From Planktothrix tepida PCC 9214 (lineage in GTDB: Bacteria; Cyanobacteriota; Cyanobacteriia; Cyanobacteriales; Microcoleaceae): a DNA stretch of 64,000 nt. A program made the translations under genes and the position numbers. This document shows, piece after piece, positions 1 to 9,461 of the stretch. The stretch is taken from contig NZ_LN889764.1 of NCBI RefSeq assembly GCF_900009145.1, forward strand, positions 112,528-176,527. Direction: 5' to 3'. The notes beneath the pieces were generated by a model that did no database searches, was not told where the DNA came from, and saw nothing but the letters and a program-made list of their open reading frames with translations. The stretch's first letter is position 1, and the number at the start of each line of letters is the position of its first letter.

Positions 1-26
1 TGATAATTGTGCAAATGAATAAAAAA

Positions 27-110
27 GCGGAACTGGCGGAATTGGTAGACGCGCTAGATTCAGGTTCTAGTGTTCGCAAGGACTTCCGGGTTCAAGTCCC
101 GGGTTCCGCA
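27..110 (+). tRNA. tRNA-Leu (anticodon CAG)
   Basis: An 84-nt class II tRNA. The 7-bp acceptor stem GCGGAAC pairs with GTTCCGC and is followed by discriminator A, with no encoded CCA. The anticodon stem CTAGA/TCTAG encloses loop TTCAGGT, placing anticodon CAG at 61-63, which reads CUG. The long variable arm (around TGTTCGCAAGGACT) and the T-arm GGGTTCAAGTCCC are typical of tRNA-Leu. Confidence 0.96.
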
Positions 111-117
111 TCTGACA

Positions 118-150
118 GGTAGGGGCGTGGTTTCCGCGCCCTAATCTTAT
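118..150 (+). terminator. possible terminator or repeat hairpin after tRNA-Leu
   Basis: An imperfect inverted repeat (TAGGGGCG ... CGCGCCCTA) follows the tRNA by about 8 nt and leads into an AT-rich tract. It may terminate the tRNA transcript. It also resembles interspersed cyanobacterial repeat hairpins, so its function is uncertain. Confidence 0.35.
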
Positions 151-164
151 TTTACTCTTTTGGT

Positions 165-208
165 AAGCCACACCCGATTTAACAGGCAAGATGCCTGTTC
201 CACACTGA
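165..208. repeat. interspersed repeat-like palindrome
   Basis: AACAGGCAAGATGCCTGTTC is a short palindrome of the type scattered through filamentous cyanobacterial genomes. It lies directly upstream of the methyltransferase gene and generates a spurious in-frame TTG-initiated N-terminal extension, which is why the later ATG was chosen for that gene. Confidence 0.5.
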
Positions 209-210
209 TC

Positions 211-990
211 ATGTTAACGAGTCTGCAAAATCCATTAGTGAAGCAAATTCGCAAACTTCACCAAGCGAAGGGACGCAAAGAACAACAGTTATTTTTATTA
301 GAAGGAACCCACTTAGTTGAAGAAGCTTCTGCTGCGGGCTATCCCTTAACCACAATTTGTTATACTTCACTGTGGCAAGATCGTCACCAACCTTTATGGG
401 ATAGTTTACGCCAACAAACTCCCCGATTTGAATTGGTCAGTCCAGAGGTACTGGAAGCGATGGCGACAACGGTTCATCCCGATGGCGTAATTGCTTTAGC
501 ACCTCGCCTGGAGTTAAAACCCCAAGCACTTGAGGGTTTAGGAATTGCCTTAGAAACGTTACAAGATCCGGGTAACTTAGGAACCATTATTCGCACCGCA
601 ACCGCCACCGGAGTAGATGGGTTGTGGCTGAGTGCTGATAGTGTCGATTTAGATCACCCCAAAGTGTTAAGAGCTTCTGCGGGAGCTTGGTTTCGTTTAA
701 ATAAAACAGTAAGCCCTAATTTAGCCGACGATATTATCCGGTTTCAGCAACAAGGATTACAAATTGTAGCGACGGTTCCCCAAGCCTCCCTATCCTATTG
801 GCAATTAGATTTTACCCAACCCACGTTGATGGTTTTTGGGAATGAAGGGGGTGGACTTTCTCCTGAGCTTCAGGCTTTAGCGGATCATCAAGTTCAAATT
901 CCTTTACAGCGAGGGGTAGAGTCTCTGAATGTTGGCATTTGTGCAGCCCTCATGCTCTATGAAGCTCAACGCCAACGAACCGGGGTGTGA
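211..990 (+). CDS. TrmH/SpoU-family RNA 2'-O-methyltransferase
   Basis: A 259-aa SPOUT-class methyltransferase that would transfer a methyl group from SAM to a ribose 2'-OH of rRNA or tRNA. The N-terminal part (NPLVKQIRKLH, FLLEGTHLVEEA) is the substrate-binding domain seen in RlmB/TsnR-like proteins. The C-terminal knot carries the three SPOUT motifs: LQDPGNLGTIIRTA, MVFGNEGGGLSPE and PLQRGVESLNVGICAAL. The reading frame extends upstream to a TTG at 160, but those 17 residues come from repeat sequence, so the ATG at 211 is preferred. The exact RNA target cannot be read from sequence. Confidence 0.92.
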   Translation: MLTSLQNPLVKQIRKLHQAKGRKEQQLFLLEGTHLVEEASAAGYPLTTICYTSLWQDRHQPLWDSLRQQTPRFELVSPEVLEAMATTVHPDGVIALAPRLELKPQALEGLGIALETLQDPGNLGTIIRTATATGVDGLWLSADSVDLDHPKVLRASAGAWFRLNKTVSPNLADDIIRFQQQGLQIVATVPQASLSYWQLDFTQPTLMVFGNEGGGLSPELQALADHQVQIPLQRGVESLNVGICAALMLYEAQRQRTGV

Positions 991-1039
991 CGGTTGACAG
1001 GTAAAGCTTACTCTACTGCTCTGGCTAATACCCTTACCC

Positions 1040-1288
1040 TTATTTTTGTGTATGTCGATCTTTTAAATATTGTTCAATATCAGAAATCGCTTCTTCCAAA
1101 TCTGATAAGCTAATCCCTTCCGGGTGTTTGGAGGGACGAGGGGAAGATACCGATTTTTCTGGGGGTGCAGCTTGAGGAGGGGGAGTCACGGTATCTGGCT
1201 CTTGAAATGCACTTAATAATTCTTGATCAAAAGACTCAATGAATTTTTCGGCGGCACTACGACGAAGATCTTGCTGATTTTTATTCAT
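1040..1288 (-). CDS. small conserved cyanobacterial protein of unknown function
   Basis: An 82-aa acidic protein starting MNKNQQDLRRSAAEKF, with a proline-rich middle and a predicted C-terminal helix (LSDLEEAISDIEQYLKD). The frame is open 15 residues further upstream to 1333, but the ATG at 1288 gives the natural N-terminus. No enzymatic motif, signal peptide or membrane segment is visible. It lies convergent to the methyltransferase. Function not recognised. Confidence 0.6.
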   Translation of the reverse strand: MNKNQQDLRRSAAEKFIESFDQELLSAFQEPDTVTPPPQAAPPEKSVSSPRPSKHPEGISLSDLEEAISDIEQYLKDRHTQK

Positions 1289-1569
1289 GACGGGGTGACT
1301 CCTGAAACGGTAAATCTCTCTCGCTAAAAACAAATAAACCTGTTAAATTAGATTCCCAAAGCATAGAACGGTCGGAGAACTTCAAGCTCAAGGTAAAGAC
1401 ACGGAGGAAAGGTTAGACTAAACCTAACCTAACACGTTTACTAGGGCTGATTTGTTTTGAATTGTGTTTTAACACGAACAGAACCTCGTGGCTTGGCACG
1501 GAAGCATCCACAAGGTCTAGAATGTTGATCTAAACTACTCACATTCATTCTTGATGGAGCCGTTGATTC

Positions 1570-1968
1570 ATGGACGAGAAAACCCCCCCCGCTATTGTCA
1601 GACCCAAACCTGCTCTGGAAATTCAATTGACACCCGCAGGAAGTGAAAAATCCATTCGTCCTTCCCGTCCACATTCTGATTCTGATAGAAATAAACCCTC
1701 TTTTAGTAAACCCCGGCGAGTAGATCACACACCCCCTAAACCCTGGGTTGAACTCGAAGAAGCCCAAAATGCAACCGGGGATGTTTTTCATTTGGGGGAT
1801 CTGATCCAGGTGAGAGCACCTTGGGGAGAAATAGCGATCGCACAGATCGACCATTTCTATGAAGTGGCTCCAGGGAGTCTGTGGGCACAGTTTGTCCCCA
1901 CCGAGGAACGAGAGGAGTGGACGTGGAAAGGCGGCTCGATCCGGGCAGAATTATTAAAAAAAGCTTAG
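1570..1968 (+). CDS. conserved hypothetical cyanobacterial protein
   Basis: A 132-aa protein with a basic, Pro/Ser-rich disordered first half and a compact C-terminal half (FHLGDLIQVRAPWGEIAIAQIDHFYE ... WAQFVPTEEREEWTWKGGSIRAELL) that looks like a small beta-rich domain. The overlapping antisense frame is low-complexity and was judged a shadow. A HIP1 site lies inside the gene near 1834. It stands alone between a minus-strand gene and the large sensor gene. Function unknown. Confidence 0.7.
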   Translation: MDEKTPPAIVRPKPALEIQLTPAGSEKSIRPSRPHSDSDRNKPSFSKPRRVDHTPPKPWVELEEAQNATGDVFHLGDLIQVRAPWGEIAIAQIDHFYEVAPGSLWAQFVPTEEREEWTWKGGSIRAELLKKA

Positions 1969-2094
1969 GATCAGGAATTAGTCATCAGTTATCTGTTATC
2001 TAAAATGGGTTTTGAGTTAACCATGAACGGATAACAGACGACTGATGAGTGATGACGAATTACAGAGGGCTGGCTCAATCAGGATACTGGATGG

Positions 2095-5000
2095 ATGAAA
2101 GCTGAATATCAAGCTGTTAATATTTTAATCATTGATGATTCTCCGATCAACCTTAAATATTTAGGAAAACTCCTGAGTTTGCAAGGCTACCAAGTGCAAC
2201 TGGCTAATTCTGGGGAATTGGGATTAAAGGTTGCCTGGGGAACCCTTCCAGATGTCATCCTATTGGATATTATGATGCCCGGTTTGGATGGGTATGAAGT
2301 CTGTCAACGCCTGAAAGGCGATTTGAAAACGCAGCATATTCCGGTTATCTTTGTTAGCGTGATTGAAGAGGTTTCTGAAAAAGTAAAAGCGTTTCAAATT
2401 GGGGCGGCAGACTATCTGACTAAACCTTTACAAAAAGATGAAATTTTGGCTCGCATTCACCATCAACTAACGATCCAAAGTTTACATCGTCAATTAAAAG
2501 CCCAAAATCTGCAACTCCGGGCTGAAATTACAACCCGTCAACAACTCGAAGAAAAATTTACGAAAGCCTTTTTTAATAGTCCGAATCCTATAAGTTTAAT
2601 GACCTATGATGAAGGCTATTTTTTAGATGTTAATCCCAGTTTCCTCAAAACCTTTGGGTATGAAGAATTTGAAGTAATTGGTCAAACTGCGATTGCGTTA
2701 AACCTGTGGGTTAATCCTGAAGATGAATCTCAATTAAAACAATATCTGCAACAGGGAAATTCGATTCATAACCAAATGATTCAACAGCGAACCAAAGCGG
2801 GTCAAATCAAAACGTTGTTATTATCAGCAGAATTAATTGAATTAGAAGAAAAAACTTGTATTTTATCAATTATTAATGATATTACTGAGCAAGAATTAGC
2901 TCAACAAGATCGGCAGGAAGCTGAAGAAGCTTTAAGAAAAAGTGAAAAAAAATATCGCAATTTAGTTGAAACTTCTCAAGATATTATTTGGTCAGCTAAT
3001 TTAAAGGGTTGTTATACCTTTGTGAATCCAGCCGTTAAAACGATTCTGGAATACGAACCCGAAGAAGTTATGGGTCGTCTTTTTTCCCATTTTGTTCCTC
3101 TGGCTCAAGTTTCTTATGTTCAAAAAGTCTTTCAACCGGTTTTAGCTGGTCAAGCGTTGATGCGACACCACTTAATTAATGTTTCTAAATCAGGAAAATG
3201 GGTACATTTGTTAGTGAATGCGTTTCCGGTTTATAACGCTCAAGGAGAGGTGATTGGGATAACGGGAACCGCATCGGATATTACAGAACAAAAAACAACG
3301 GAACGCGCTTTACAAATGATTGTGGAAGGAACTGCTTCCAAAACAGGTCAAGAGTTTTTTCGTTCCTGCGTTTACTATTTAGCAGAAGTTTTACAAGTTC
3401 GTTATGTGGGGGTTTTTAAACTTTTAAAGACTGCTCCCCCTCAACTTGTCAATTTAGCTTTTTGGGATGGGGAAAAATGGAGCGATCGCTTGCTTTATAA
3501 CTTAATAGGAACCCCCTGTGAGCAGGTGATTAAAATGGCTCAGTCCTGTCATTTTAGCGAAAATGTACAGATTTTATTTCCTGATGATCGAGAATTGGCG
3601 GAATTACAAGCCCAAAGTTATTGGGGGATTCCTTTATTTGATTCTAATCATGATATTATTGGAATATTAATTGTTATAGATATTCAAAATAAACAACTGA
3701 ATGTTAGTCAAGAATCTATTCTGAAAATTTTTGCTGATCGAGCCGGGGCGGAACTGGAACGACAATTAGCAGAAGAATTATTGGAATATCGATCCCGAAT
3801 GGATCATCTCCTCAGCCATATTTCTCGGCTGTTTATTAATGAAACCCTAGAAAATACAATTCGTTCTACCCTACAAGAAGTTGCTCAATTTCTCCAGTGT
3901 GATTGGACATTTATTTTTAATTGTAATTCTCCCCATGCTCCCTGGAATATTACGGCTCAATGGTGGCTGAATGAACCCCAAAAAACCTATTCTAATCGGG
4001 TTTTATCGGTGCAAACGTTACCCTGGATTCATCAACAATTACAATCCAAACGAACCGAAATTTTAGCGATCGCCAATTTGGATGAATGTCCTGATTTATC
4101 CCCTCAAGATCTCAAAACCCTGCGTTGCATCGGTTGTCAATCCCTGATTTTTATTCCCTTAATTAAATCGGGAAAAACCAAAGGATTTATGGGAATTATT
4201 AATTTCCATTCCATAGAAAAGTGGACAATAGAAACCCAAAATTGGCTGAAACTGATTGGAGAATTAATTGCAATTCGTCAAACCACTCAAGAAACCCAAC
4301 AAGCCTTAGAAAAAAGTAAAACTCGCTATCAAAATTTAGCCGACAATATACCTGGGGCGATTTATCAATTTATGCTGCATCCCGATGGTTCTATGAGTTT
4401 ACCCTATATTAGTTCTGGGTGTTGGGATTTATATGGGATATCTCCGTCCCAAGCGATGATAGATGTACATCAATTATTTGCCAAAGTTCATCCTGAAGAT
4501 TTACAAGGAGTCCTTAATTCCATCTGTGATTCTGCTGAATATTTAAGCCCTTGGACTTATACCTGGCGAATTATCCCGGCTCCCGGTCAGATGAAATGGT
4601 TACAGGGAAATGCCCGTCCTGAACCTCAAGGCGATGGTAGCATTTTATGGGATGGTTTAATTATTGATATTACTCAAAATAAACAAGCCGAAACCGTACT
4701 ACGAGAAACAGCCCAACGTCAACAGACCCTAGCCCGAATGATTGGTCGAATGCGCCAAACGTTGGATGCAGATACGATTTTCAGCACCACCACTCAAGAA
4801 TTACGGTATGAATTAAACAGTGATCGAGTCGGAATTTATCAATTTAATACTGATGGTCGGGGTCAATTTGTAGCAGAATCTTTTGCATCCGGTTGTCAAT
4901 CTCTACTTTATCAATCGATTCATGATCCCGATTTTGATCCAACAATTTTGGAAACTGAAAATTGCGTTTTATTGAGTTTAAACCAAGAAGATCGGGTTCA

Positions 5001-6915
5001 AGATACTTATCTTCGAGATATTCAAGAGGGAGTGCATCGGGATGGTCTGAGCTATTTGTGTATTGATGATATTTATCAAGCTGGATTTCCCGATTGTTAT
5101 TTGCAATTGTTAGAACGAATGCAGGTCAAATCCTATTTAATTGTTCCGATTTTCTGCCAAACTGTATCAACAGCGACTTCCTCCTTGGTTTCCTCTCGGC
5201 TAAAATTGTGGGGACTGTTGGCGGTGTATCAACATTTTAATTCCCGTCAATGGCAAGAATCGGAAATTAATTTAGTCGTACAAATTGGTGCCCAATTAGG
5301 AGTGGCGTTACAACAAGTGGCGTTATTGACTCATACCCAACAACAGTCGGAAGAACTGTGTCAAGCCAAAGAGGCGGCGGATGCAGCCAACCGAGCTAAA
5401 AGTGAATTTTTAGCGAATATGAGTCATGAATTACGCACGCCTCTGAATGCAATTTTAGGCTTTACTCAACTGATGAACCGAGATTCTAGCCTGAGTTATG
5501 AGCAACAAGAACAGATCAAGATTATTCATCGAAGTGGAAAACATTTATTAGCCTTAATTAACGATATTCTGGAAATGTCGAAGTTAGAAGCTGACCGAAT
5601 TAGTCTGAATGCCACCCAGTTTAATTTATTTCAGGGGTTAGATTATGTCCAAGATTTACTGAGTACCAAAATTAAAGCGAAAGGCTTAAAATTTGAGGTG
5701 CAACGAGATCCAAATCTTCCCCAATGGATTATTGCCGATGAAAATAAATTGAGGCAAATTCTTTTAAATTGTTTAGGACATTTGATGACTTGGACAGAAG
5801 CGGGAACGTTATGCTTGCGCGTTAAAGCCCTATTGCCCAATTCGGAGATTCTCATGTCCCCTTCCCCATCGAATTCTCCGCCAGAAGCCATCAAACTTGA
5901 ATTTGAAATTGAAACCACCGTGTTGAATCAAAATTCCCTAGAAATTAAAGATTTATTTAAACCTTTTACCTCCGTTCAAAGGAGTCTAGCCTTTCCAGAA
6001 GCAGAACATTTGAGCTTACCCATGAGTCAACAATTTTTACATCTGATGGAAGGAACAATGGTGATGGAACGTTCCTCCAATCAAGGCGTAAAATTAACCT
6101 TAGTGATTCCTGTGCAACTTGGAGAAGTTCAATCTCAAGATCCGGTTTCTGCTTCGGGGAAAATTATCGGTTTATCCCCCAATCAACCCAACTATCGTTT
6201 GTTGGTCGTGGAAGATCAAATTGCTTGGCGTTGTCATCTAACTCAGTTTCTTGAACAAATGGGGTTTCAAGTCCGCGAAGCAGAAAATGGTCAGGAAGGT
6301 TTAATCCTTCAGCGTGTTTGGAAACCCCACTTAATTGTGATGAAGATGTGGATGCCGATTATGAGTGGTTATGAAGCCATTCAAAGAATTCGCCCGGAAG
6401 AATGTCCCCTTGACGATTCACCTGAGTTCAGAAACTCTGAAACCGAATTTGAGGAAGGACTTCCCCATCAAACGATTATTCTAGCCATGATCCCATCAGG
6501 ATCGGAGGAGGATAAACAGTTGGCTTTATCGGTGGGTTTTGATGATTTTTTGTGTATTCCGTTTCAAGAGGATGAACTTTTGGACAAAATAAGTGAATAT
6601 TTAAAGGTGGAATATCAATATGCGCCCGAATTTTTGTCTCAACGGCTAGGATCACTTTCCCTATCCCCCCCTACTCTTTCTTCACCTTTGGTTATTTCCC
6701 CTGCATTAGAGATTATGCCGCCAGAATGGGTCGAACAACTCTATTATGCGGCGGCTCAATGTAGTGATCGTTTGTTACTTCAGCTAATTGGTCAAATTCC
6801 ACCTGAACATGAAGCAATGGCTCAACATTTGAGTGATTTAGTGGATAACTTTCACTTTGATCAAGTCATGGAATGGGCGAAACAGCCTGAAGATTCAGTG
6901 CGGAAAAAACAATGA
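2095..6915 (+). CDS. giant hybrid sensor histidine kinase with degenerate ATPase domain (REC-PAS-PAS-GAF-GAF-PAS-GAF-HisKA-CA*-REC*)
   Basis: A 1606-aa cytoplasmic sensor with no membrane segment. An intact receiver domain (res. 9-125; D14, D15, phospho-acceptor D58) is followed by PAS domains near 150-265, 280-402 and 745-870, and GAF-like domains near 405-560, 575-735 and 885-1085. The dimerisation/phospho-acceptor domain has the H-box SHELRTP with H1111. The ATP-binding part looks broken: the N-box reads NCLGHLMTW (res. 1225-1233), the DxGxG box is replaced by ETTVLNQN, and the GTGLGL box by AEHLSL. The C-terminal receiver has K1417 where Asp is expected (VMKMWMP). The stop codon overlaps the start of the next gene (ATGA), so this protein probably passes a signal to, or scaffolds, the c-di-GMP enzyme. 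Family membership is certain; loss of kinase activity is inferred. Confidence 0.93.
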   Translation: MKAEYQAVNILIIDDSPINLKYLGKLLSLQGYQVQLANSGELGLKVAWGTLPDVILLDIMMPGLDGYEVCQRLKGDLKTQHIPVIFVSVIEEVSEKVKAFQIGAADYLTKPLQKDEILARIHHQLTIQSLHRQLKAQNLQLRAEITTRQQLEEKFTKAFFNSPNPISLMTYDEGYFLDVNPSFLKTFGYEEFEVIGQTAIALNLWVNPEDESQLKQYLQQGNSIHNQMIQQRTKAGQIKTLLLSAELIELEEKTCILSIINDITEQELAQQDRQEAEEALRKSEKKYRNLVETSQDIIWSANLKGCYTFVNPAVKTILEYEPEEVMGRLFSHFVPLAQVSYVQKVFQPVLAGQALMRHHLINVSKSGKWVHLLVNAFPVYNAQGEVIGITGTASDITEQKTTERALQMIVEGTASKTGQEFFRSCVYYLAEVLQVRYVGVFKLLKTAPPQLVNLAFWDGEKWSDRLLYNLIGTPCEQVIKMAQSCHFSENVQILFPDDRELAELQAQSYWGIPLFDSNHDIIGILIVIDIQNKQLNVSQESILKIFADRAGAELERQLAEELLEYRSRMDHLLSHISRLFINETLENTIRSTLQEVAQFLQCDWTFIFNCNSPHAPWNITAQWWLNEPQKTYSNRVLSVQTLPWIHQQLQSKRTEILAIANLDECPDLSPQDLKTLRCIGCQSLIFIPLIKSGKTKGFMGIINFHSIEKWTIETQNWLKLIGELIAIRQTTQETQQALEKSKTRYQNLADNIPGAIYQFMLHPDGSMSLPYISSGCWDLYGISPSQAMIDVHQLFAKVHPEDLQGVLNSICDSAEYLSPWTYTWRIIPAPGQMKWLQGNARPEPQGDGSILWDGLIIDITQNKQAETVLRETAQRQQTLARMIGRMRQTLDADTIFSTTTQELRYELNSDRVGIYQFNTDGRGQFVAESFASGCQSLLYQSIHDPDFDPTILETENCVLLSLNQEDRVQDTYLRDIQEGVHRDGLSYLCIDDIYQAGFPDCYLQLLERMQVKSYLIVPIFCQTVSTATSSLVSSRLKLWGLLAVYQHFNSRQWQESEINLVVQIGAQLGVALQQVALLTHTQQQSEELCQAKEAADAANRAKSEFLANMSHELRTPLNAILGFTQLMNRDSSLSYEQQEQIKIIHRSGKHLLALINDILEMSKLEADRISLNATQFNLFQGLDYVQDLLSTKIKAKGLKFEVQRDPNLPQWIIADENKLRQILLNCLGHLMTWTEAGTLCLRVKALLPNSEILMSPSPSNSPPEAIKLEFEIETTVLNQNSLEIKDLFKPFTSVQRSLAFPEAEHLSLPMSQQFLHLMEGTMVMERSSNQGVKLTLVIPVQLGEVQSQDPVSASGKIIGLSPNQPNYRLLVVEDQIAWRCHLTQFLEQMGFQVREAENGQEGLILQRVWKPHLIVMKMWMPIMSGYEAIQRIRPEECPLDDSPEFRNSETEFEEGLPHQTIILAMIPSGSEEDKQLALSVGFDDFLCIPFQEDELLDKISEYLKVEYQYAPEFLSQRLGSLSLSPPTLSSPLVISPALEIMPPEWVEQLYYAAAQCSDRLLLQLIGQIPPEHEAMAQHLSDLVDNFHFDQVMEWAKQPEDSVRKKQ

Positions 6916-8702
6916 TTCAGAAACAACCTGATATTTATAGCGGCAATATTCTTATCATTGATGATAATCCTGAAAACTTACGATTATTATCAAAGATGCT
7001 GATTCGGCGTGGGTATGACGTGCGCCAAGCTTTGAATGGCATCATCGCATTAAGAGCGATTGAAATTCAAGCGCCTGATTTAGTTTTATTAGATATTATG
7101 ATGCCTCAAATGGATGGGTATGAGGTTTGTAAGTCGATTAAAGCGAATCCTAAAACTACTGAAATTCCGGTGATCTTTTTAAGTGCTTTAGATGAAGTTC
7201 AAAATAAACTCAAAGGGTTTGCTGTTGGGGCGGCAGATTATATTACCAAACCCTTTCAATTTGATGAAGTTTTAGTGCGAGTCCAAAATCAACTGTCGTT
7301 ACAATTTGCTCGAAAAAAAATTGTAGAATTAAATACAGAATTAGAAAACCGGGTTAAGGAACGCACCCAACAACTGGAAGCGGTTCATGCTCAACTGCTC
7401 AAAAAAGCCTTGTATGATGAGTTGACGACCTTACCCAATCGAGTTTTATTTATTCAACGTTTAGAAGTCGCTCTGAATCAGTTACAAGCTGATCCGAATT
7501 GTCAATTTGCCGTTTTATTTTTAGATTGCGATCGCTTTAAAGTGATTAATGATTCTTTAGGGCATTCCGTTGGGGATCAATTATTAATTGCCATTGCCCA
7601 ACGATTAGAATCAGCCTTTCCCGATGCGGATATTTTAGCTCGATTTGGGGGAGATGAATTTGCCATTTTATTAACCCATTTAACTGACCCTGAAACCGCG
7701 ATTAAAATGGCAGAAACCATTATTGATATTTTAGCTCAACCGTTTTCTATTTTATCCTATCCTATTTATATTAATGCCAGTATTGGAGTTGCCTATAGTC
7801 AACCGGACTATACCCGACCAGAACAAATTTTACGCGATGTGGATACGGCCATGTATCGTGCAAAATACCGGGGAACTTCGTGTTATCAAGTCTTTGATCC
7901 TTCTATGTACCAAAATGCCTTATCTTTTTTACAGCTTGATACCGATTTACGCACGGCGATTAAAGAACAACAATTAGCCGTTAAGTATCAACCGATTATT
8001 GCCTTAAAAACAGGTAAAATTGTTGGATTTGAAGCCTTAGTTTGTTGGCATCATCCTCAACAAGGTTTAATTCCTCCGGCTAAGTTTCTTCCAGTGGCAG
8101 AAGAAACTGGTTTAATTATAGAAATTGGCAATTGGATTTTAAGACAAGCGACAGAACAAATCCATGATTTGCAACAACAATTTCAGGAAATTCCGTTAAC
8201 TATTAGTATTAATCTCACCCCGCGACAATTTACCCAAAGTAATTTAATTAGTCAACTGGATGAAATTCTTCAAGAAACTCGTCTGAATTCTCGATCTTTA
8301 AAATTAGAAATTAAAGAAAGTGCCATTATGGATAATTTGAAAACAGCACAGATTATTTTAAATCAGTTACGACAACGAGAAATTCAACTAAGTTTAGATG
8401 ATTTTGGAACCGGATATTCTTCCTTGAGTTACCTCCATTCTTTTCCTGTAGATACCTTAAAAATTGATCGATCCTTTATTCAAGGATTAGATGAAATCCC
8501 GCAAAAATTAGGCTTAGTTCCGGTGATTATTAATATTGCTCAAAAGATGGGAATGAATGTGATTGCGGAAGGTATCGAAACAGCCGAGCAATTAGCACAA
8601 TTAAGACAGTTAAATTGTGATTTTGGTCAAGGGTATTTTTTCTCAGAAGCGTTAACACCTGAACAAGCGGTTAATTTACTGCAATCTTCCCCGAAATGGT
8701 AG
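6912..8702 (+). CDS. response regulator with GGDEF and EAL domains (c-di-GMP turnover)
   Basis: A 596-aa protein: receiver (res. 12-130; D17, D18, D61), short coiled linker, GGDEF domain (GGDEF at 246-250) and EAL domain (EAL at 374-376; DDFGTGYSS, KIDRSF and AEGIET all present). The active sites for both c-di-GMP synthesis and hydrolysis look intact. The inhibitory RxxD site is absent (PDAD before ILARFGGDEF), and the usual EALxRW arginine is Cys (EALVCW). The ATG lies inside the preceding stop (ATGA, 4-bp overlap), indicating translational coupling to the giant sensor, its likely partner. Which activity dominates cannot be told from sequence. Confidence 0.95.
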   Translation: MIQKQPDIYSGNILIIDDNPENLRLLSKMLIRRGYDVRQALNGIIALRAIEIQAPDLVLLDIMMPQMDGYEVCKSIKANPKTTEIPVIFLSALDEVQNKLKGFAVGAADYITKPFQFDEVLVRVQNQLSLQFARKKIVELNTELENRVKERTQQLEAVHAQLLKKALYDELTTLPNRVLFIQRLEVALNQLQADPNCQFAVLFLDCDRFKVINDSLGHSVGDQLLIAIAQRLESAFPDADILARFGGDEFAILLTHLTDPETAIKMAETIIDILAQPFSILSYPIYINASIGVAYSQPDYTRPEQILRDVDTAMYRAKYRGTSCYQVFDPSMYQNALSFLQLDTDLRTAIKEQQLAVKYQPIIALKTGKIVGFEALVCWHHPQQGLIPPAKFLPVAEETGLIIEIGNWILRQATEQIHDLQQQFQEIPLTISINLTPRQFTQSNLISQLDEILQETRLNSRSLKLEIKESAIMDNLKTAQIILNQLRQREIQLSLDDFGTGYSSLSYLHSFPVDTLKIDRSFIQGLDEIPQKLGLVPVIINIAQKMGMNVIAEGIETAEQLAQLRQLNCDFGQGYFFSEALTPEQAVNLLQSSPKW

Positions 8703-8793
8703 TTAATCAGTTATCAAGTATCCGCATCATCAGTTATCAGTGGGTATGGTAAAATTAGAATTATTTTAACCCACAGGATAAGGACAGCAATCA

Positions 8794-9459
8794 ATGTCTG
8801 TGATCGCCGTTATTGACTACGATATGGGGAATTTGCACTCCGTTTGCAAAGGCTTGGAAAAAGCGGGTGCAAACCCCCACGTCACTGACTCAGCAACAGA
8901 AATTAAAAACGCAGATGCAGTTGTCTTACCCGGAGTGGGTTCCTTTGACCCCGCCATGCAACATTTGCGATCGCGTCAGTTAGTAGAACCGATTCAAGAT
9001 GTGATTGCTTCGGGTATTCCGTTTTTAGGGATTTGTTTAGGCTTACAAATTCTATTTGAATCTTCAGAAGAAGGTCAAGAACCAGGCTTGGGAATATTTT
9101 CTGGAACAGTGCGACGCTTCCAGTCAGAACCGGGATTAACCATTCCCCACATGGGTTGGAATCAACTGTGTTTAACTCAACCGAATTTACCGTTGTGGAA
9201 AACCATTGGTTCTGAACCTTGGGTTTATTTTGTACATTCTTATTATGTTGATCCCGCAAATCAAAATTTAACCGCCGCCACCATTCAACATGGGAGTCAA
9301 ATCGTTACGGCGGCTATTGCTCAAAATAACGTGATGGCGGTACAATTTCACCCGGAAAAATCCTCGACTGCGGGACTTAAAATTTTAGATAATTTTGTTG
9401 AATTAGTTCAAGGTAAAACTCAACCTTTAGTGGGGAGTTCTACAACCCTTAAAATTTAA
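8794..9459 (+). CDS. hisH: imidazole glycerol phosphate synthase glutaminase subunit HisH
   Basis: A 221-aa class I glutamine amidotransferase that supplies ammonia to HisF in histidine biosynthesis. It shows the N-terminal VIDYDMGNLHSV signature, the oxyanion and nucleophile segment PFLGICLGLQ (C81), and the C-terminal catalytic HPEKS. Length is standard. It is not linked to other his genes here, as is common in cyanobacteria. It converges on the next gene with a 2-bp gap. Confidence 0.97.
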   Translation: MSVIAVIDYDMGNLHSVCKGLEKAGANPHVTDSATEIKNADAVVLPGVGSFDPAMQHLRSRQLVEPIQDVIASGIPFLGICLGLQILFESSEEGQEPGLGIFSGTVRRFQSEPGLTIPHMGWNQLCLTQPNLPLWKTIGSEPWVYFVHSYYVDPANQNLTAATIQHGSQIVTAAIAQNNVMAVQFHPEKSSTAGLKILDNFVELVQGKTQPLVGSSTTLKI

Positions 9460-9461
9460 GT

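Noticed and set aside
1441-1854. Open frame of 137 codons on the minus strand
   Set aside because: Antisense to the better-supported gene at 1570-1968; sequence is low in normal protein character and lacks a ribosome-binding site.
4720-5350. Bilin-binding (cyanobacteriochrome) GAF domain in the giant sensor
   Set aside because: The GAF is phytochrome-like in sequence, but no convincing Cys-His chromophore motif was found; GYPDC-type Cys residues are not in the expected place.
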